From Sipunculus nudus (Eukaryota; Annelida; Sipuncula; Golfingiida; Sipunculidae): a stretch of 64,000 nt of DNA. The position numbers were made by a program, and so were the translations under genes. Positions 11,557 through 27,548 of the stretch are shown piece by piece (positions within the stretch are counted from its first letter, which is position 1; each line of letters opens with the position of its first letter). A model generated the notes under the pieces. It did no database searches and had not been told where the DNA came from. It was given only the letters and a program-made list of their open reading frames with translations. The stretch is taken from NCBI GenBank assembly GCA_026874595.1, contig CM049309.1, positions 42,979,079 through 43,043,078 on the forward strand, in the 5' to 3' direction.

Positions 11557-11755
11557 ATAATCAGGGGCGGATCAAGGGTTTAGAAAAAAAGGGGGGGGGG
11601 GTCCACCCAAGTAGGACTAATGAAATTCCTAACAAGAATTAGGTCCCCAGGTCCGGAAAAAAAGGGGGGGGGGGTTGTTCCAGGCTTCAATCTTTGGTGC
11701 TAAACCCTTAAAAAGGATGCGGCGATTGTAAGGGGGGGGGGGGGGAGCTGATAAT
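11557..11755 (+). mobile_element. G-rich MITE family, copy 2 (189 bp, right terminus damaged)
   Basis: The element spans 11562-11750. It starts CAGGGGCGGATC and keeps the internal order GGACTAATG, AGGTCC..AGGTCCGG, AAACCCTT, GATGCGGCG with G-runs. The right end has lost the GGATCCGC part and ends directly as GAGCTG. A perfect 5-bp target duplication, ATAAT, flanks both sides (11557-11561 and 11751-11755). This shows the shortened right end is the true element boundary. Confidence 0.85.
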
Positions 11756-13689
11756 CTGATAATCCTCTAGCCATAAACTTGTCGCTATTTGCCTGTGGGG
11801 CTCATGCTGGACCGTATGCTGGACCGTCCTACGGACCTTCCGCTTTCTAATCAAATGTCTTTACCACTGGGCCAGATCAGAATAGCCATTATACGCTAGT
11901 GATTTTATCTGTATGCGTGTCTGTTTATTTTCATAAGTGACATTACTTATAAAATTACATATAAATACCCATGACTCTGTCTTATGACATATAATGTTCT
12001 TTACACCATCCAGATAAAACCAATTTAATCGCTGTCACTTCAACGTCACATTCATTCGAATCGGGTCTCTTTTGTGTGAATGGCTCTTGCAATATGGCGG
12101 CGTCCACGGATCTCATGTTACATTTGCCTGTGCTTGACAATTTCAAGTCAGTCAGTGTGTTATCTGCAGCTTGCAAGATAAATAAAGCATAAATATATAA
12201 ATTAAATTAAGTTTCTCATTGCGCACTTGGCAGCCATATACGACAAAAGCAGCCTTTGCAAACTATGGGTAAGTGGGAAGAGTAAGGGCGTACGCAACGT
12301 GACTAGCCCTTACGGAGAGTAACATCAGGTGAGCTCCCACTTTGGTTGTAAATGCATTACTACATTCTCCAAGTTCCACATGGTTTTCCAACACGTGACT
12401 GATAAAAGTGTTCTAAAATATATCACAACAACACATGGGTAATTGCCCTGAAGGAATCAAAAGACTGATACCAAACCTGTCAAATTAAATGACACCTGAT
12501 GCAAAAAAAGGGAGTTTTCTTTGTATTGTAATGCAATCTCTCCCTATTCATACTGTGATCACCTTTAAAAAGTAAGATAATTGACATCAACAGAAGATGG
12601 AAAGACACGATATATAATTATAAGGTATTATAAATGCAGAAATTCAATACACAAACCTAAGAGCAAAATTGCGCAGGTAACTTGCTCATCTCGTAATCTC
12701 CTACAAATAACACCAATAATGACATGTTACGAGGAGAGGTGTTCGGATGGATAAACCATAAAAAAATCTCTATTCAGAAAGATGAATGCAGTGATAGACT
12801 TCATAAGCCGGGCCACGTGTCTGAAGAAACAATTCTTGCAAAAGTTAACAATAAATGATCCCCAGAAATGCAATAACCTTGTCAACTGAAGGAGCCCGAA
12901 TTACACCGGTCACTGATTAATAGCAGATTCTGGAGAATCCCAGAGCTCAGCAGGAGATTAATATATTTTTTGTATAAGCCTCCATTCCCTCGACCTGTCG
13001 GATGTTGATAGTAAAGAGAGTTAATGGGGACTTTGTAAGAACTACGACTAGTGAGCTGACTATAGATAAGGAAAGATCCCCGTGTGTACGCAGATTAACC
13101 AGCACCAAAGGCGATTTCACAATGGGTCGTATTTGTCAAGCGTTGGCAGATGGCACTCTGGTTTACTCCATACAGGTTTGATATTCTCCTCTTGGGCCAG
13201 CGTTCATCTTGATACAGCCAAGAAGAAATCTGCTTTATTTTGACCCCTGAGACTTTTTGTTGGTTAATTCAATCTCTGATGCCAACTACATTATTTTTTG
13301 TTCAGATTCGGCTAATTCGAGTCATTACTTGAGATAATCTGAGTATTTTGTTTGTACAGCTATTATATGTGAACAACTTCAGATTAGACTTCCCGTTCCT
13401 ACAATTCAGGGTATCCTTTTAGCATGTTTCTTCAGTCACAAACATGTTTATCAGCTAAATCTAAAATAAAGTCGTTTGAAGAGGACAGTAACCAAGCATT
13501 ACATCATTACTGCCTAAAATAGCCCCCCCCCCCCCCCGAAGGTGCCAAAACGGCTATATAATACATAATATTCAGGAAATTTACGCATTTCTCGGAAAGG
13601 TTATTTCTCATACGCATACTGCAGGAGAAATACTGGTATTTCTTTGTCGGAAAAATCTCACCAAAAACGAAAAAAGTCATTCATACATG
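11756..13689. other. unique non-coding sequence with a C15 tract
   Basis: No gene is seen. A 15-bp C run lies at 13523-13537. A small hairpin (GTAAGGGC / GCCCTTAC) sits near 12284-12312. The block 12870-13280 is listed separately. Confidence 0.45.
12870..13280. other. candidate conserved non-coding block
   Basis: This is compositionally balanced sequence without low complexity. It holds several TAAT-type homeodomain cores (GATTAATAG near 12915, GATTAATATA near 12956). It has no reading frame of note. Calling it conserved is an inference from texture only. Confidence 0.2.
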
Positions 13690-14560
13690 TATAAAACATT
13701 AACACCTTCATTTTCTATTTTCTTTTTTAAATCTCTGAACTTTTTTACATTTTTCTAAAGAAAAATAAACAGTATAATGTTACGTTTGGTGAATACAATG
13801 TATTGTATAATTGCATTAATATGCATTTACCATTTTTTAACATATGAAACATATATCTCTTTTTCTTTTTTGTCTAAGAATGGTTGATTTATTTTCACTC
13901 ACTTGTGTCCTTTATTGGATTATATATAATTGCATAATATTCCTTGATTTTTTGGTCTTCTGTATTTGTATTTTGAATCTTGCTTGGATTAACCCGTTCT
14001 TTTGGTTGGCCTCTCGCTTGATTGTTGTTTAACCGACTCTTACTTTTTATTTTTAATTATTCATTCCTTCATTTGGTCTGCCGCTTTCATAGTTGAGTGA
14101 GCGTTCCTGTGCTCCTTTTAATTATTGATCCCTCATTCTACTACGCGTGCACCTTATAGTGTTTCATGGGTTGGTTAATTTTTCAAGGATATTAGTTTTC
14201 TTTGATATGTCTTTGTATATTTTCTTGATTCAAGATTATTAAGAATCTTTTTATCTTACTATTTTTTTATTTATCTTTTTTATCTGTTTTTGTTTTTCTT
14301 GATTTTTATGTATACCTTTTTAAATTGCTATATAAAATACTGGATTGATGGGCTTTTTTTTTTTTTTATTTTTTTTTACTTCTTGTTTTCCTGTTGTTTG
14401 GTTTGATTTATATTATTTCTATTTGTGTGTCTTGAATTCCTCCTAGGATTCCTCTTTTATTCTTTGAATTTCAACTTATTAAATACACAGCGGGTAAATT
14501 TTATTCACTGTTTTCTCCCTACATATATAGGGCGCTTTGTAAAGAATCAATCTACCGTTT
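13690..14560 (+). other. T-rich, strand-asymmetric segment
   Basis: For almost 900 bp the plus strand is dominated by T, with T-runs of about 8-12 and very few A-runs, and then the skew ends abruptly. There is no tandem period and no gene. It may be a decayed poly(T)/low-complexity insertion or reflect transcription-linked strand bias. Confidence 0.45.
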
Positions 14561-14759
14561 TTTTTCCAAATTTATAAACCTCAATAGGAATGTTATATCA
14601 AAAGGAATGACTCCTTGATTAATTGTCGTTGTTTGGTCAGGATTTAGCGTGGAGGCCACAAATGGTCGCCAGACGAATAAAAATGATTTAATAATTGACT
14701 GTATATGGGATGATTTGTATACAGTGTTTTGTTCCTGTTTCTGGCAATATATCTTGTTA

Positions 14760-15560
14760 ATCTGAGGTAGAGACGTTGCCCGAGACAAGGCAGGGCGTTA
14801 GCCGTCACAAGCCTGATCCATCACTGGGGAACTTGTGCTGAATACAAAATAAACGCAGCAAAGTAAATGGCTGCATCAAGAGTCCGGGGTGGTAAGCCCA
14901 AACACGGCGTAGATTGGACCTGCCAGCTTATCTCTCTGAGCTGTGGGCGACCAAACCTTGCCAGTTGACAGTACTGCGATGATTGGAGCAGCAACACCTT
15001 CTTTGGCAGAATTAATGGCTTCAGCATATTGAGTGAAGGTGTCGAATGCCGCAAATCCCTGATATCAGTCCGATGAATGTCAATTAGTATTTGAGAGAGG
15101 GAAAATTGGCCGGGACTGAAGCACCTGTCTCTCTTTCCCCCAGGGAGGGTTCTTCTGCTCGCGCCGAGGATAAACCGTGATGGAAGGCTTGCCCAGCCAG
15201 TTTTCTGGTGTCCTTTTCACATCTTCTATTTGTAGCTGTCACCCGGGGCTACGAGTCTTTCCCGTCAATTTGACTAAAAAATGGTGTTAATTGGTTGGCA
15301 TTCCAAACTTGGTGAATCCGAAGTCCGTTTGAAGAATTTTTCCATCTAATCTTGCAAGATTACTTGAATGAATTCCTTCACCTTATGAAATATTAATAGA
15401 TGAATTATTAATAAAGTTGCCCCAAGCTTTGTCGTTTCATTTCTGGAATGGCTCTTCCTCGGGGAGTTGGTGGAATGATAAATCAAAAGATTTTATTAAT
15501 AAGAACTGTTGAATTAACTAATTAAATCAATTAAATTATGTCGAGTTACCGATGCCATGT
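14760..15560. other. candidate conserved non-coding block
   Basis: A long balanced segment free of low complexity contains several homeodomain-type cores: GTTAATTGG at 15286-15294, ATTAATAAAG near 15406 and CTAATTAAATCAATTAAA near 15518. A 77-codon frame (14821-15054, minus) lacks recognisable domains. The enhancer role is inferred. Confidence 0.22.

Positions 15561-18504
<2,944 letters not shown>

Positions 18505-18590
<86 letters not shown>
18505..18590. repeat. (AT)n microsatellite, 86 bp, uninterrupted
   Basis: This is among the longest pure AT tracts in the window. It makes spurious Tyr-Ile frames on both strands. Confidence 0.98.
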
Positions 18591-18593
<3 letters not shown>

Positions 18594-21500
18594 ACACCCA
18601 CTGTGGATTAAGCAAAAGTCCGCCTACCAGGTGGCGCAAGATGTAATTACTCACCGTTTAATATGGTACCAGTTTTATGTGACAATAACATGACAGTTAA
18701 TGTTGCGCCAGGGTACATTTTTTTCTGCTGTGTTTTACTACGTTGCTGTTAAACTTTTTTTTTATCAATTTTGCCGATTCTGAAAATATATCTGATATCA
18801 ATTTTCTGGGAAATTCTTTCCATCTGGTGGATCATTTTCTTTGGTTTAATGGTAAAGAAGTGTTCATGGAATTGAGAATCCCAACATATAAACACAACAC
18901 AAAGGAGCAAATCAATTAGTGAAATTACATCATCGAAGCATAACAAACACATGTATTAATGAATAAGCACTGACAAAGGTTTAATGAAGAAAACCAGCTA
19001 CTGAAACCGTATTGAGCAGACTTGAACAAGAGCATATTGTTGCTTCTGTATAACTTTTTTATTATTCTGTGCAACATTATGCTTACTGAATTACTTTTAT
19101 CCAAACTGACATTCGTTAACTTCATTCTTTTGTCTGTTTTAATAATCTTTATTTATTTAACATGGATTGTACAATTAATTATAACTAATACGGGGCACTA
19201 TCAACCGCTTGGATGTTGGCGTGTGGCAGTCTGTAGAGGTGGAGGAAACCGGAGGACCCGGAGGACCCGGAGAACACCACCGACCATGAGACAATGCCAG
19301 AGGGCTAGGCATGTTTCCACTCCACTATCCAAGCCTGTTATATCGACGGTGTAACATATATAATTCTCTTTCTGAGATCCAGGTCTCTGGCTCAGTTGAG
19401 CTAGACATTTCTTCATCGGGCATCCTCTCCTGGCCTGCTGTACCATGAATTATGAACAGGCGATGGGACGAGGCTGAAATCAAATTGAACAATCAAATTT
19501 AAACAGAATATTACATTATTGATTAGATTCTCGATAACTTCACTTCAGACGTTTCATCTAAACATTACGACTGCGTCGTAAAAGGGCCGTGCAGTGAGGG
19601 ACCTCACGGGTTTAATTGTCTAATAAGTAATTCATGAAATATCACGATCGGGTCCAGGCGGAAGCAAGGATTCTGTTTGACCGATCCAGAGACCTTGCTT
19701 CCAAGAAGATGTGATTTGTGAAGAGTCTTCGATTCACTTCGATTTTTTTATTATTGTATCGTGATTCGATTCTGCATTGGATTTTTTGCAAAGATTCATA
19801 ATGTTCTATTAGAGATGTTTATAAGTTTCCTCCAAAAGGTAAGATGAACACGATATAATACTTAATCATTTACGTAGGCCAGCTATTATTATATTTCCTC
19901 ATGCATTACTGCCTTAACATGTGATATAGGATATACGGGGATTTTCCTTAATTAATTAAGCGTTTACTGAATCCTGTATATTATCAATGACTGTATATGT
20001 ATGCAGTAATTGAAATTAATCGATTCATTCATTTCCATTATCAATTATCAACAATTGCCTGTTATAGCCATATTAAAGAATCATGACTTAATAAAAAACA
20101 GTGGATATATATTCAGAATATCAAGAAACCTGGTTTCGCGATCAGAATTCGAACTGGATTGTTAAGACACCAAAATGGGATTTACAACTCCGATATGATG
20201 TACTATGACCATTAAGAAATAAACAGTGAACCTTACGGAGGTTGCGATTAATTCTGTCAATTAGAATTGCATATCTCTCCGTCATTAGCCGTCTTGGTCT
20301 GGTCGTCGCTGTCATAATAACTATAAGATTAGTGGCGTACTTTCCAGGGGACACCTTGGTTCCGGATTTCTTTCCTCAAACAAATAAAGAATCAACAAGA
20401 TAAATCGGTTCAATTCTTCCCAAGGGAGTCATTTGCGTCCAATTAATTTCTGATTGAGATTGATTTTAATGTGATCACCGACATGTGTCGCCACTGTGGC
20501 TCGTGTGTCGCGGGATTAATTCCACAATATTTTCCACAATAACTTCCGCCTAATCTTTCATTAACAATGATAACGTCTTCTGCTGTGACTTAACATTTAA
20601 AGATGCTTCGCTGTAATACTGATTGACTACGAACAAAGATGTGTTTGTTGATTAGGGGAGTATATGTGTCATTATCAGATTGCATAATTAAGAAAACAAA
20701 GGGAAGAGGGGTAAAAATAAAATGCTTTGTGTTCACGTAATTAAACAATTTGTTACTTGCTGACAATAATGATGCCGGTCCGGAAGCACCGTATAAAGGA
20801 GACTTCACCGTGGTACTGCACTACGGGTAGCGCATAGCACATCAATATATATAGTGACGACGCTGACACGTCATAATTGTATCACTTTAACATGCAAAGA
20901 CGCCACAATGAATGACACATACCATCGGTACAGAATACAGTGGTCTGTAGGTTTGAGTGACACATCAAGTACCTGAGAAATACCATCATATGAATATATC
21001 CCAGTATGCAATTGACATATGCCACAGAGACACATAAAGTGTCATGTCAAAATTAACCCTTTCGGGGTCAGCGTTCACAAAAACCTTTATAAGTGGGAGA
21101 CGTTTGTTACTTTGAACTTTTAAACTTTTGTTCAAGGTTGAATCTTTCTAAAAAAGTAAGTCTAAACGTTGCATGGTTACAAAGTACAAACTAAAAACGT
21201 CTCTGTAAACTGGTCTCTGAGCTGATCATAGGTCTTTAAAAGTCTGCTTATTGACGACACTTTCGTATACCGTTTGTCATAGCTAGATCCTTCAGAAAAA
21301 AAGTCAGATCCAAATGTCTTTTTTCCAAGTACAAGCTTAAATACCTCTTTAACCTGTCTTGGAAGTCCGTCACAGGTCTGTATATTCCTGGTTTACTGTG
21401 GGTGCCTTTGCGTAACGTGAAAAGTGAAACAACGACTTGAGCTCCTGTCATAGAGGAAAAATGAGCACCATATTATGTTAATGAATTATGGTGATTAAAC

Positions 21501-24003
21501 GGCATTGTTAACTAAATTAAGCTTATCCTAAGCAGATCAACAGAAAATTGTTTTTATTTCCTTTATGGTTCTTATGGCATCACTTAAGTTGGCTTTTAAA
21601 TAAAGCAGCTGAAATCTGAAGTGGCAGCGTCTTCATAAACAATGAAGATTGATGGCACGCTCGGCCGTTAGATAATTAAAAGTGTTATAAACATGTCGGT
21701 ATTACCCGTGAAAGAAACCCACAACCTTACACGCAACTACCGCGGTGTCAAATTGATATTGTCTCCTTCTTGTGTAAATGGGGGCTAAAATCGCCAGAAT
21801 ATGGCGTCTGAGGAAAGAGTAAGGTAAGCAGAGAACATACCAATTAAGAAGTTGATCTACATATATAATGTTGATTTCATTCGATTATAGTTTACAATTT
21901 GGGCCAACAAGCTCCGTTATTTAAATATGAAATATTAAAGAAAAAAGAAACTATGAAAGAAATGCCCCACCTCCAGTATGCTTTTTTTTTGAAAATGACT
22001 AAAAAGTCAGCGTCAGTAATACATTGAGTATCTCCAAGTATTCATGCAAAGCGTTGATTGTTTTCACATTTTTCGACAGATACAAGATAACCATGGCATA
22101 AATATGTTCTGAAGAAAAAAAGGCAAAGTTCCATCATAGCTTAGAGAGTCTTGGATAATAAAAGGTGATTTCTGTTAATATTTTGTGACAAATATAACTG
22201 GGTTGTGTAAAAAAAAAAACTGTATACATGTTATATTGTATGTATATTTATTATTAACTATTAAGTTATTATTTATTTATTATTTATTATCATTTTTCAC
22301 GTGACTGTTGTTATGTATTATGTATGTTAATATGGGGGATATATGGGCCTGAGGCCTTCATTTCCAGAACAAAGATATTATTATTAATATAATAATATCT
22401 GTATATATAAATAAAGACCAGGAAAACAAATATAAATACAAGGTGCTTCGATTAGTCTCACCTAACTTTAATAAAGTATCCATTTGAGGCAAATTCTCAT
22501 AACACGTTGAACAAGAATTCTGCTTTTAAGGTATTTTAACCAAAGTACATTTTCACGCACATGAGTGAACATATAAACGTAACAAATCTGAAGATACAAA
22601 AATGTGGTTAGGCCTACATTCTTTATTTTCTTATCAAATGTCCCTACATAAATGTCGAATTTATTGAGATGACATATTATCGATAGGGATATTTTAGCTG
22701 TACTGCAGCCATTTTATCGCTGATAACCAGTGTGCACTGAATGGCGTCACGAGTAAAAAAGGGCAGAAAATTCGAACACGAATAGATTTTTATTTATATA
22801 ATATGAATGTAAGCGCGCTGAAGAAAGTACATAGAAATGCTTCAACTTTTGTCCTCGTTTTCGCTGAAAAGCGTACATGTATGGAAAACGGGCCTTAGTG
22901 TTTGGATATGAAGATATATAAAGATATGTGCTTTGCTCCCTTTTTGGTAATTATGTTCTACCTTAAATGTTTAATTAATGTATCCTTATATGAATTAAGA
23001 GTTAAGTGATATAAGTATCAACATGTAAATCAATTCTTGGTCACCAATGTATATTAGCAGAAACCCAAGCATTACAGGAAAATGTAGAAATATTAATATT
23101 GTAATCCTAAGTTTGCCCTAAATTCCAAGTCCTAAAGATGTAGAATAGGTAAGTAAATAGCGGAGCCACAAGTTGTTGCTGAAGATATATTATAACCCAC
23201 GACAAAAAAAAGGGTCTCTGCTCCGTTATGTCTAACAAGGTAAGAGGTATCTAAGTCAGTGCCTGGTAGATTTCATGCGAGTTTTACTTCGTTCTTTCTA
23301 CCAAATGTGGGTGATTAACTTGAGATCGTTTGACCTGAGCACGAAACACGCGAGCTCCCACCCAGTAAGAGGCCGTCTACCTCTTTAGCTACAGGACACC
23401 CATGTATTCATACAAATAGCTCAATATCAAAGCGTAATCGACCGCGTTCCCATCGGAAGCTCTCCCCAATAAATTTCTATCCGTAGCTCCACGGCTTTGC
23501 AGGGAAAAACACAGATTGGTGCGGGCAATGAAATTTTCCGCTAATGCACTCGGGCCACTACGGGTGACCATCGTTAATTACGTCATTCGCTGCCATCTGG
23601 GCTGGCCGACAAAACCAATGAGCGCTTCCAAGCCGCCGGTAATGCGTCGCCTCCGTCATTTGACTGCCGGCTGGTCGTACGTACGGTGATAAACCGACCC
23701 GAGGTATGAACGCCGACACTATGTACATTCATACATGTGGCTAAACATTTGCCTGAACACACACTGGATACAGTTATTGTTTTCTATAACAGTTCCTTCC
23801 GCTCTGCCTTAACGCTACCAAAACACGTAAGTTATTCTTAACCTCTGCATGTTTTTTTTTGTTTGTTCTCTGTGCTACACACTGTTCCACTTATTCGTTA
23901 CTTGTTTGCTTAAGAAAAGAATGCTTTAACGAAAAGCAGTTGATTTGCATTTTTGCATTTACAGATGACCAACACGTTCTTTAAGAAGTCCAACTTTTTA
24001 TCA
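18591..24003. other. unique non-coding sequence
   Basis: No gene is supportable in these 5.4 kb. Minor items are a short GGAGGACCC/GGAGGACCCGG tandem near 19247-19272 and an AT-rich palindrome at 22372-22400 (AGATATTATTAT stem). A10 lies near 22209 and TAGGCCTA at 22609-22616. Balanced blocks at 20385-20590 and 23540-23720 may be regulatory. Confidence 0.4.
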
Positions 24004-24005
24004 TA

Positions 24006-24057
<52 letters not shown>
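24004..24057. repeat. (AT)n microsatellite
   Basis: TA/AT dinucleotides with one phase break (ATTATA) near 24011. Confidence 0.97.
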
Positions 24058-24060
<3 letters not shown>

Positions 24061-24743
24061 GTATAACAAATAAATTAAGACAACATTAGTTGTTGTGGCT
24101 TCAAAGACTATACATAAAGAATACATACCTTAATAGATAGCATAATGTATACCATATAAATTATTCGAATTTAAGGTTCTTGTACACATCTATGACATGT
24201 AGCTTCTTTTTCATTTTTTTTTATAAAATGAAACAGATGTATAATAACCATTTGAAATACCTACTGTATTGTCTATGTGCATGTATTTGATTCTGCATGT
24301 GTTTGACTCGACCTTGGTGATTATAAATATGTCATGAAAATAAATCTATTTCCCATATGTTAAATTTACTTTTCTTCTGGACTATATTGAGAATTGGTCT
24401 ATCCTTCCTATCTGTGGAATTAATTTGGGCAATTTTGTAAAAATGTTACCGCTGCGATAGAAACCTTCCAGACAATTAATAAGGATTCCAGCGGCTTAGG
24501 GATACTCGTGCAGCAAGTGACTTTTATTTGATTCAGTATGGTCCATGAACTGTTCTGTTGTAAAAAAAAATGACAAAACCACAGTCACTACGGTCAAAAA
24601 GTGACAGTCTTTCAAATGTCAAGTGTTGTTAAGAACTTTCGGTCACGCGTTGGCACATGTTCAATTTTCACACGTTTTATGTTGAATTAGGATTCTGCAA
24701 TCCAAGGAATGCAAGTGTTCGCCATGTATATGTGGGTTGGTGT
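24058..24743. other. unique non-coding sequence
   Basis: Nothing recognisable is seen. Confidence 0.45.
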
Positions 24744-24769
24744 GGGGGGGGGGGGGGGGGGGGGGGGGG
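24744..24769 (+). repeat. poly(G) tract, about 26 bp
   Basis: This is an isolated G homopolymer. The GCGGATCC termini of the G-rich MITE family are absent nearby, so it is not assigned to that family. The length may be unreliable in sequencing, and G-quadruplex formation is likely. Confidence 0.95.
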
Positions 24770-25287
24770 AGTCCCTGTTGTGGGATGCACCAAAACCTTG
24801 TTTGCATTCACTTATTCTGCCAATATTCCCAGGTTCATTAGTGTATTAGTGACTTCAGGTACATTTGTGAATATTCCTTGATGAACTATCTGAATCCGGA
24901 TCATGTCCCGGATCCTCACCAAAACCTTATCGCTTCTTCATTGGCCCATTCCCGAAATGCCCTGAAAATGTCATGTGATTCCTTTTATGATTGCGCGAGT
25001 TATGTTGCATGTGAACAAACATATACGCATAAACACGAATGGGGATAAACGGATACCCTCTTGCCAATAATGATTTGTTGATGGGACCAACCATGCAGAT
25101 GTTATAGCATATTGTTATCCGACTCGATAGGCTTACACACACATCAAGCGGCTCAAGGCTGCAGTTGACTTACATGACTAGCAACACCGCCCTTTGTTTA
25201 TGTGTATTGCCTATTGGTCCATCAGTTTTCATTTCGACCAGTGAATTTGAATAGACTGATGCGCTAATTTCAGCACACGATCATATG

Positions 25288-25288
<1 letters not shown>
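24770..25288. other. unique non-coding sequence
   Basis: Nothing recognisable is seen. Confidence 0.45.

Positions 25289-25350
<62 letters not shown>
25289..25350. repeat. (TA)n microsatellite
   Basis: About 60 bp of pure TA. Confidence 0.97.
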
Positions 25351-25354
<4 letters not shown>

Positions 25355-27548
25355 GTTATAGTGATATTTGAGCTGATATTTTCAGTCCCTGGTTTGAAGA
25401 AATATCGGTTATCGTGACCAATATTCATGGTTCAAAAGACAGGTGTTTTGGTTACAAGCAAGAATTTTAGGAACCTGAACGTTAAGTAATAATTAGTTCG
25501 TTACCAAACTGGTGATGTAAGCAATATCTTAAAATTACAATACTTTCATATAGTTCATTATTTTTTAAATATTTTGTACCAGCTAATTGCTATTTGATTT
25601 AAAATGTTTTCGTAACTCGTTTTCAAAATCAATATTTTCTAAAAAGTGTCTATGCATCGTTGATATGTAAGACATCAGCTGGTAGGAGTAACAGCCCAAA
25701 AACAAGTGTATGCGACACATGCGGCCTTGCCAGAGAAGAGGGTGCTCATATTTCAGTGTTTAAGCAGGTGCTTATGCAAGACACGTGTTTCGCTGACATT
25801 TAAAAAAATGCGAGTTAGCAGAAATATAGTTTTAAACTTGATGTTTTCTTTTATTCATTTTCAATTTTTACTACTGTATTCAACACACGAAATCAACTTT
25901 TCTGAATCTAGAATGAAAAAGACAGGAATATTGAAGCCCAAGAGAGAGCCACTGAATGATCATATTTCCAATCCAATTTAACAGCTCTGCTAATTGGTCA
26001 CCTCTGCCGTGTTAATGTGACATTCTCGAACCGCTATTTAAATATTAAAGTACTGACGAATTGTTTTCCAAATAGGGCAAGCAGCATTACTGTCACATTC
26101 AAGGCCGAGAGCAGTATAAATTAACTACGCGGTAAGCTGCCTGCACGTTTGAAGGGAATGTGTCGTCAGCCGACACGACCACGTGGTGGTCACTTCCGGT
26201 AATACGTTTAGACGACCGAGAGGACACGAAATATTCCCATCAGCATTCATTCATGACCTGGCCGTGTGTGACTCTCGCTACGTCTCCGTATTTAGTAGTC
26301 AGTGGATTTCTCCTCTCCTTGGCACCATGCCATGTGGGCAGTGGACCTGTGAACTTTGAAAGTCATGGCAACTTTGAAAAAGTTCTGCGACACAAGTGCT
26401 AGAAACGAGTGATAAGCATCACGACAATACAAAGCATAGATTCTGTGTTTGAGTACCAGGGGCGTGTTTTCATCATGCCCCCATCAATGAATTTTAGAGG
26501 AGGTCTCATATTTATAAAACGTCCTGGCGTTAAACGTACCCCCTTCTGGAATAAGCTACAAATGGTCGCATCTTTAATTCCCGGATTCTTATTTCAACAG
26601 TATGTAGCATCTGAAAATACGCAAAACAAGCTAGGCATTACGCTCTATGCAGAGTCATTTTCGTCAAATACCATAAAGGGGAAATGGCTGACCAGCAGTT
26701 TATTTTGCGGCTGTGTGCAAACTGTCTACATATTCTTGTTGCTAGTAGCTTGAGGAGTATTGATGTTCAGACAAAATAAATTTGCAACATCAAAGTATAT
26801 TGCTTTTTGCTAATCCCATCTTTGATCAAGTAATCAGGGATTTGTATATGACCTGAGTATTTATAGTGTAGTGTTCATGTGTTTTGATTAACTTGATTCT
26901 TATTAGGTTTGCAGTAAACTAAAATGAAAAAGAAAATGATTAAGACATATCGGTTTACATCGTATGTTTGTCTTATTTAGGTTCTTCTAGTTTATAAACA
27001 ATTGGTAGGCTTACATATGTTAGGCTAGATAATGTAGTCATGTACCATACTCTTGCTAAAATATTAATGCACCTTTCGCTCAAGCGCCTAAAATTTGCCG
27101 ACAGATGGTAACATTTTCAAAATATTTTCCACACCATCGGAGGGGATATCCTTTCCAACCCCCGACCCTTCGCAAGGCGTCATGGTGTACCCCCTTCGGC
27201 CAAAAATTCCTCGCACGCTTAAGATAAATACACTAAAGGCAGGGCAGAATCAAGCGCCGAACAAGTTCCTGACTTGCCTGACCGTGCTTTGGTCTATGTC
27301 CCGTAACACTTTACAGCTCGAGTGACCACTATACTTTCCGGAAAAAATATTAAAAACGTACATATAATGGTAAAGATTATGTATATAAGTTTTATCTAAA
27401 GAAGTAATTTAAGTTAACTTGTTTTAAAATGTATCTACGAAAAGTTACATGCTACCTAATTCCTTAGATTTTCAAAATATGATTCAAACACCGGATTTGT
27501 CACTCCAGGTCAGTATGAACGCATGGACGTCAAATATTTCATTTTTAG
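25351..27548. other. unique non-coding sequence
   Basis: No gene is supportable. A 114-codon plus frame (26409-26753) has no recognisable domain. Near 26160-26200 lie a TGTCG..CGACA hairpin and a CCACGTGG E-box palindrome. Confidence 0.4.
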
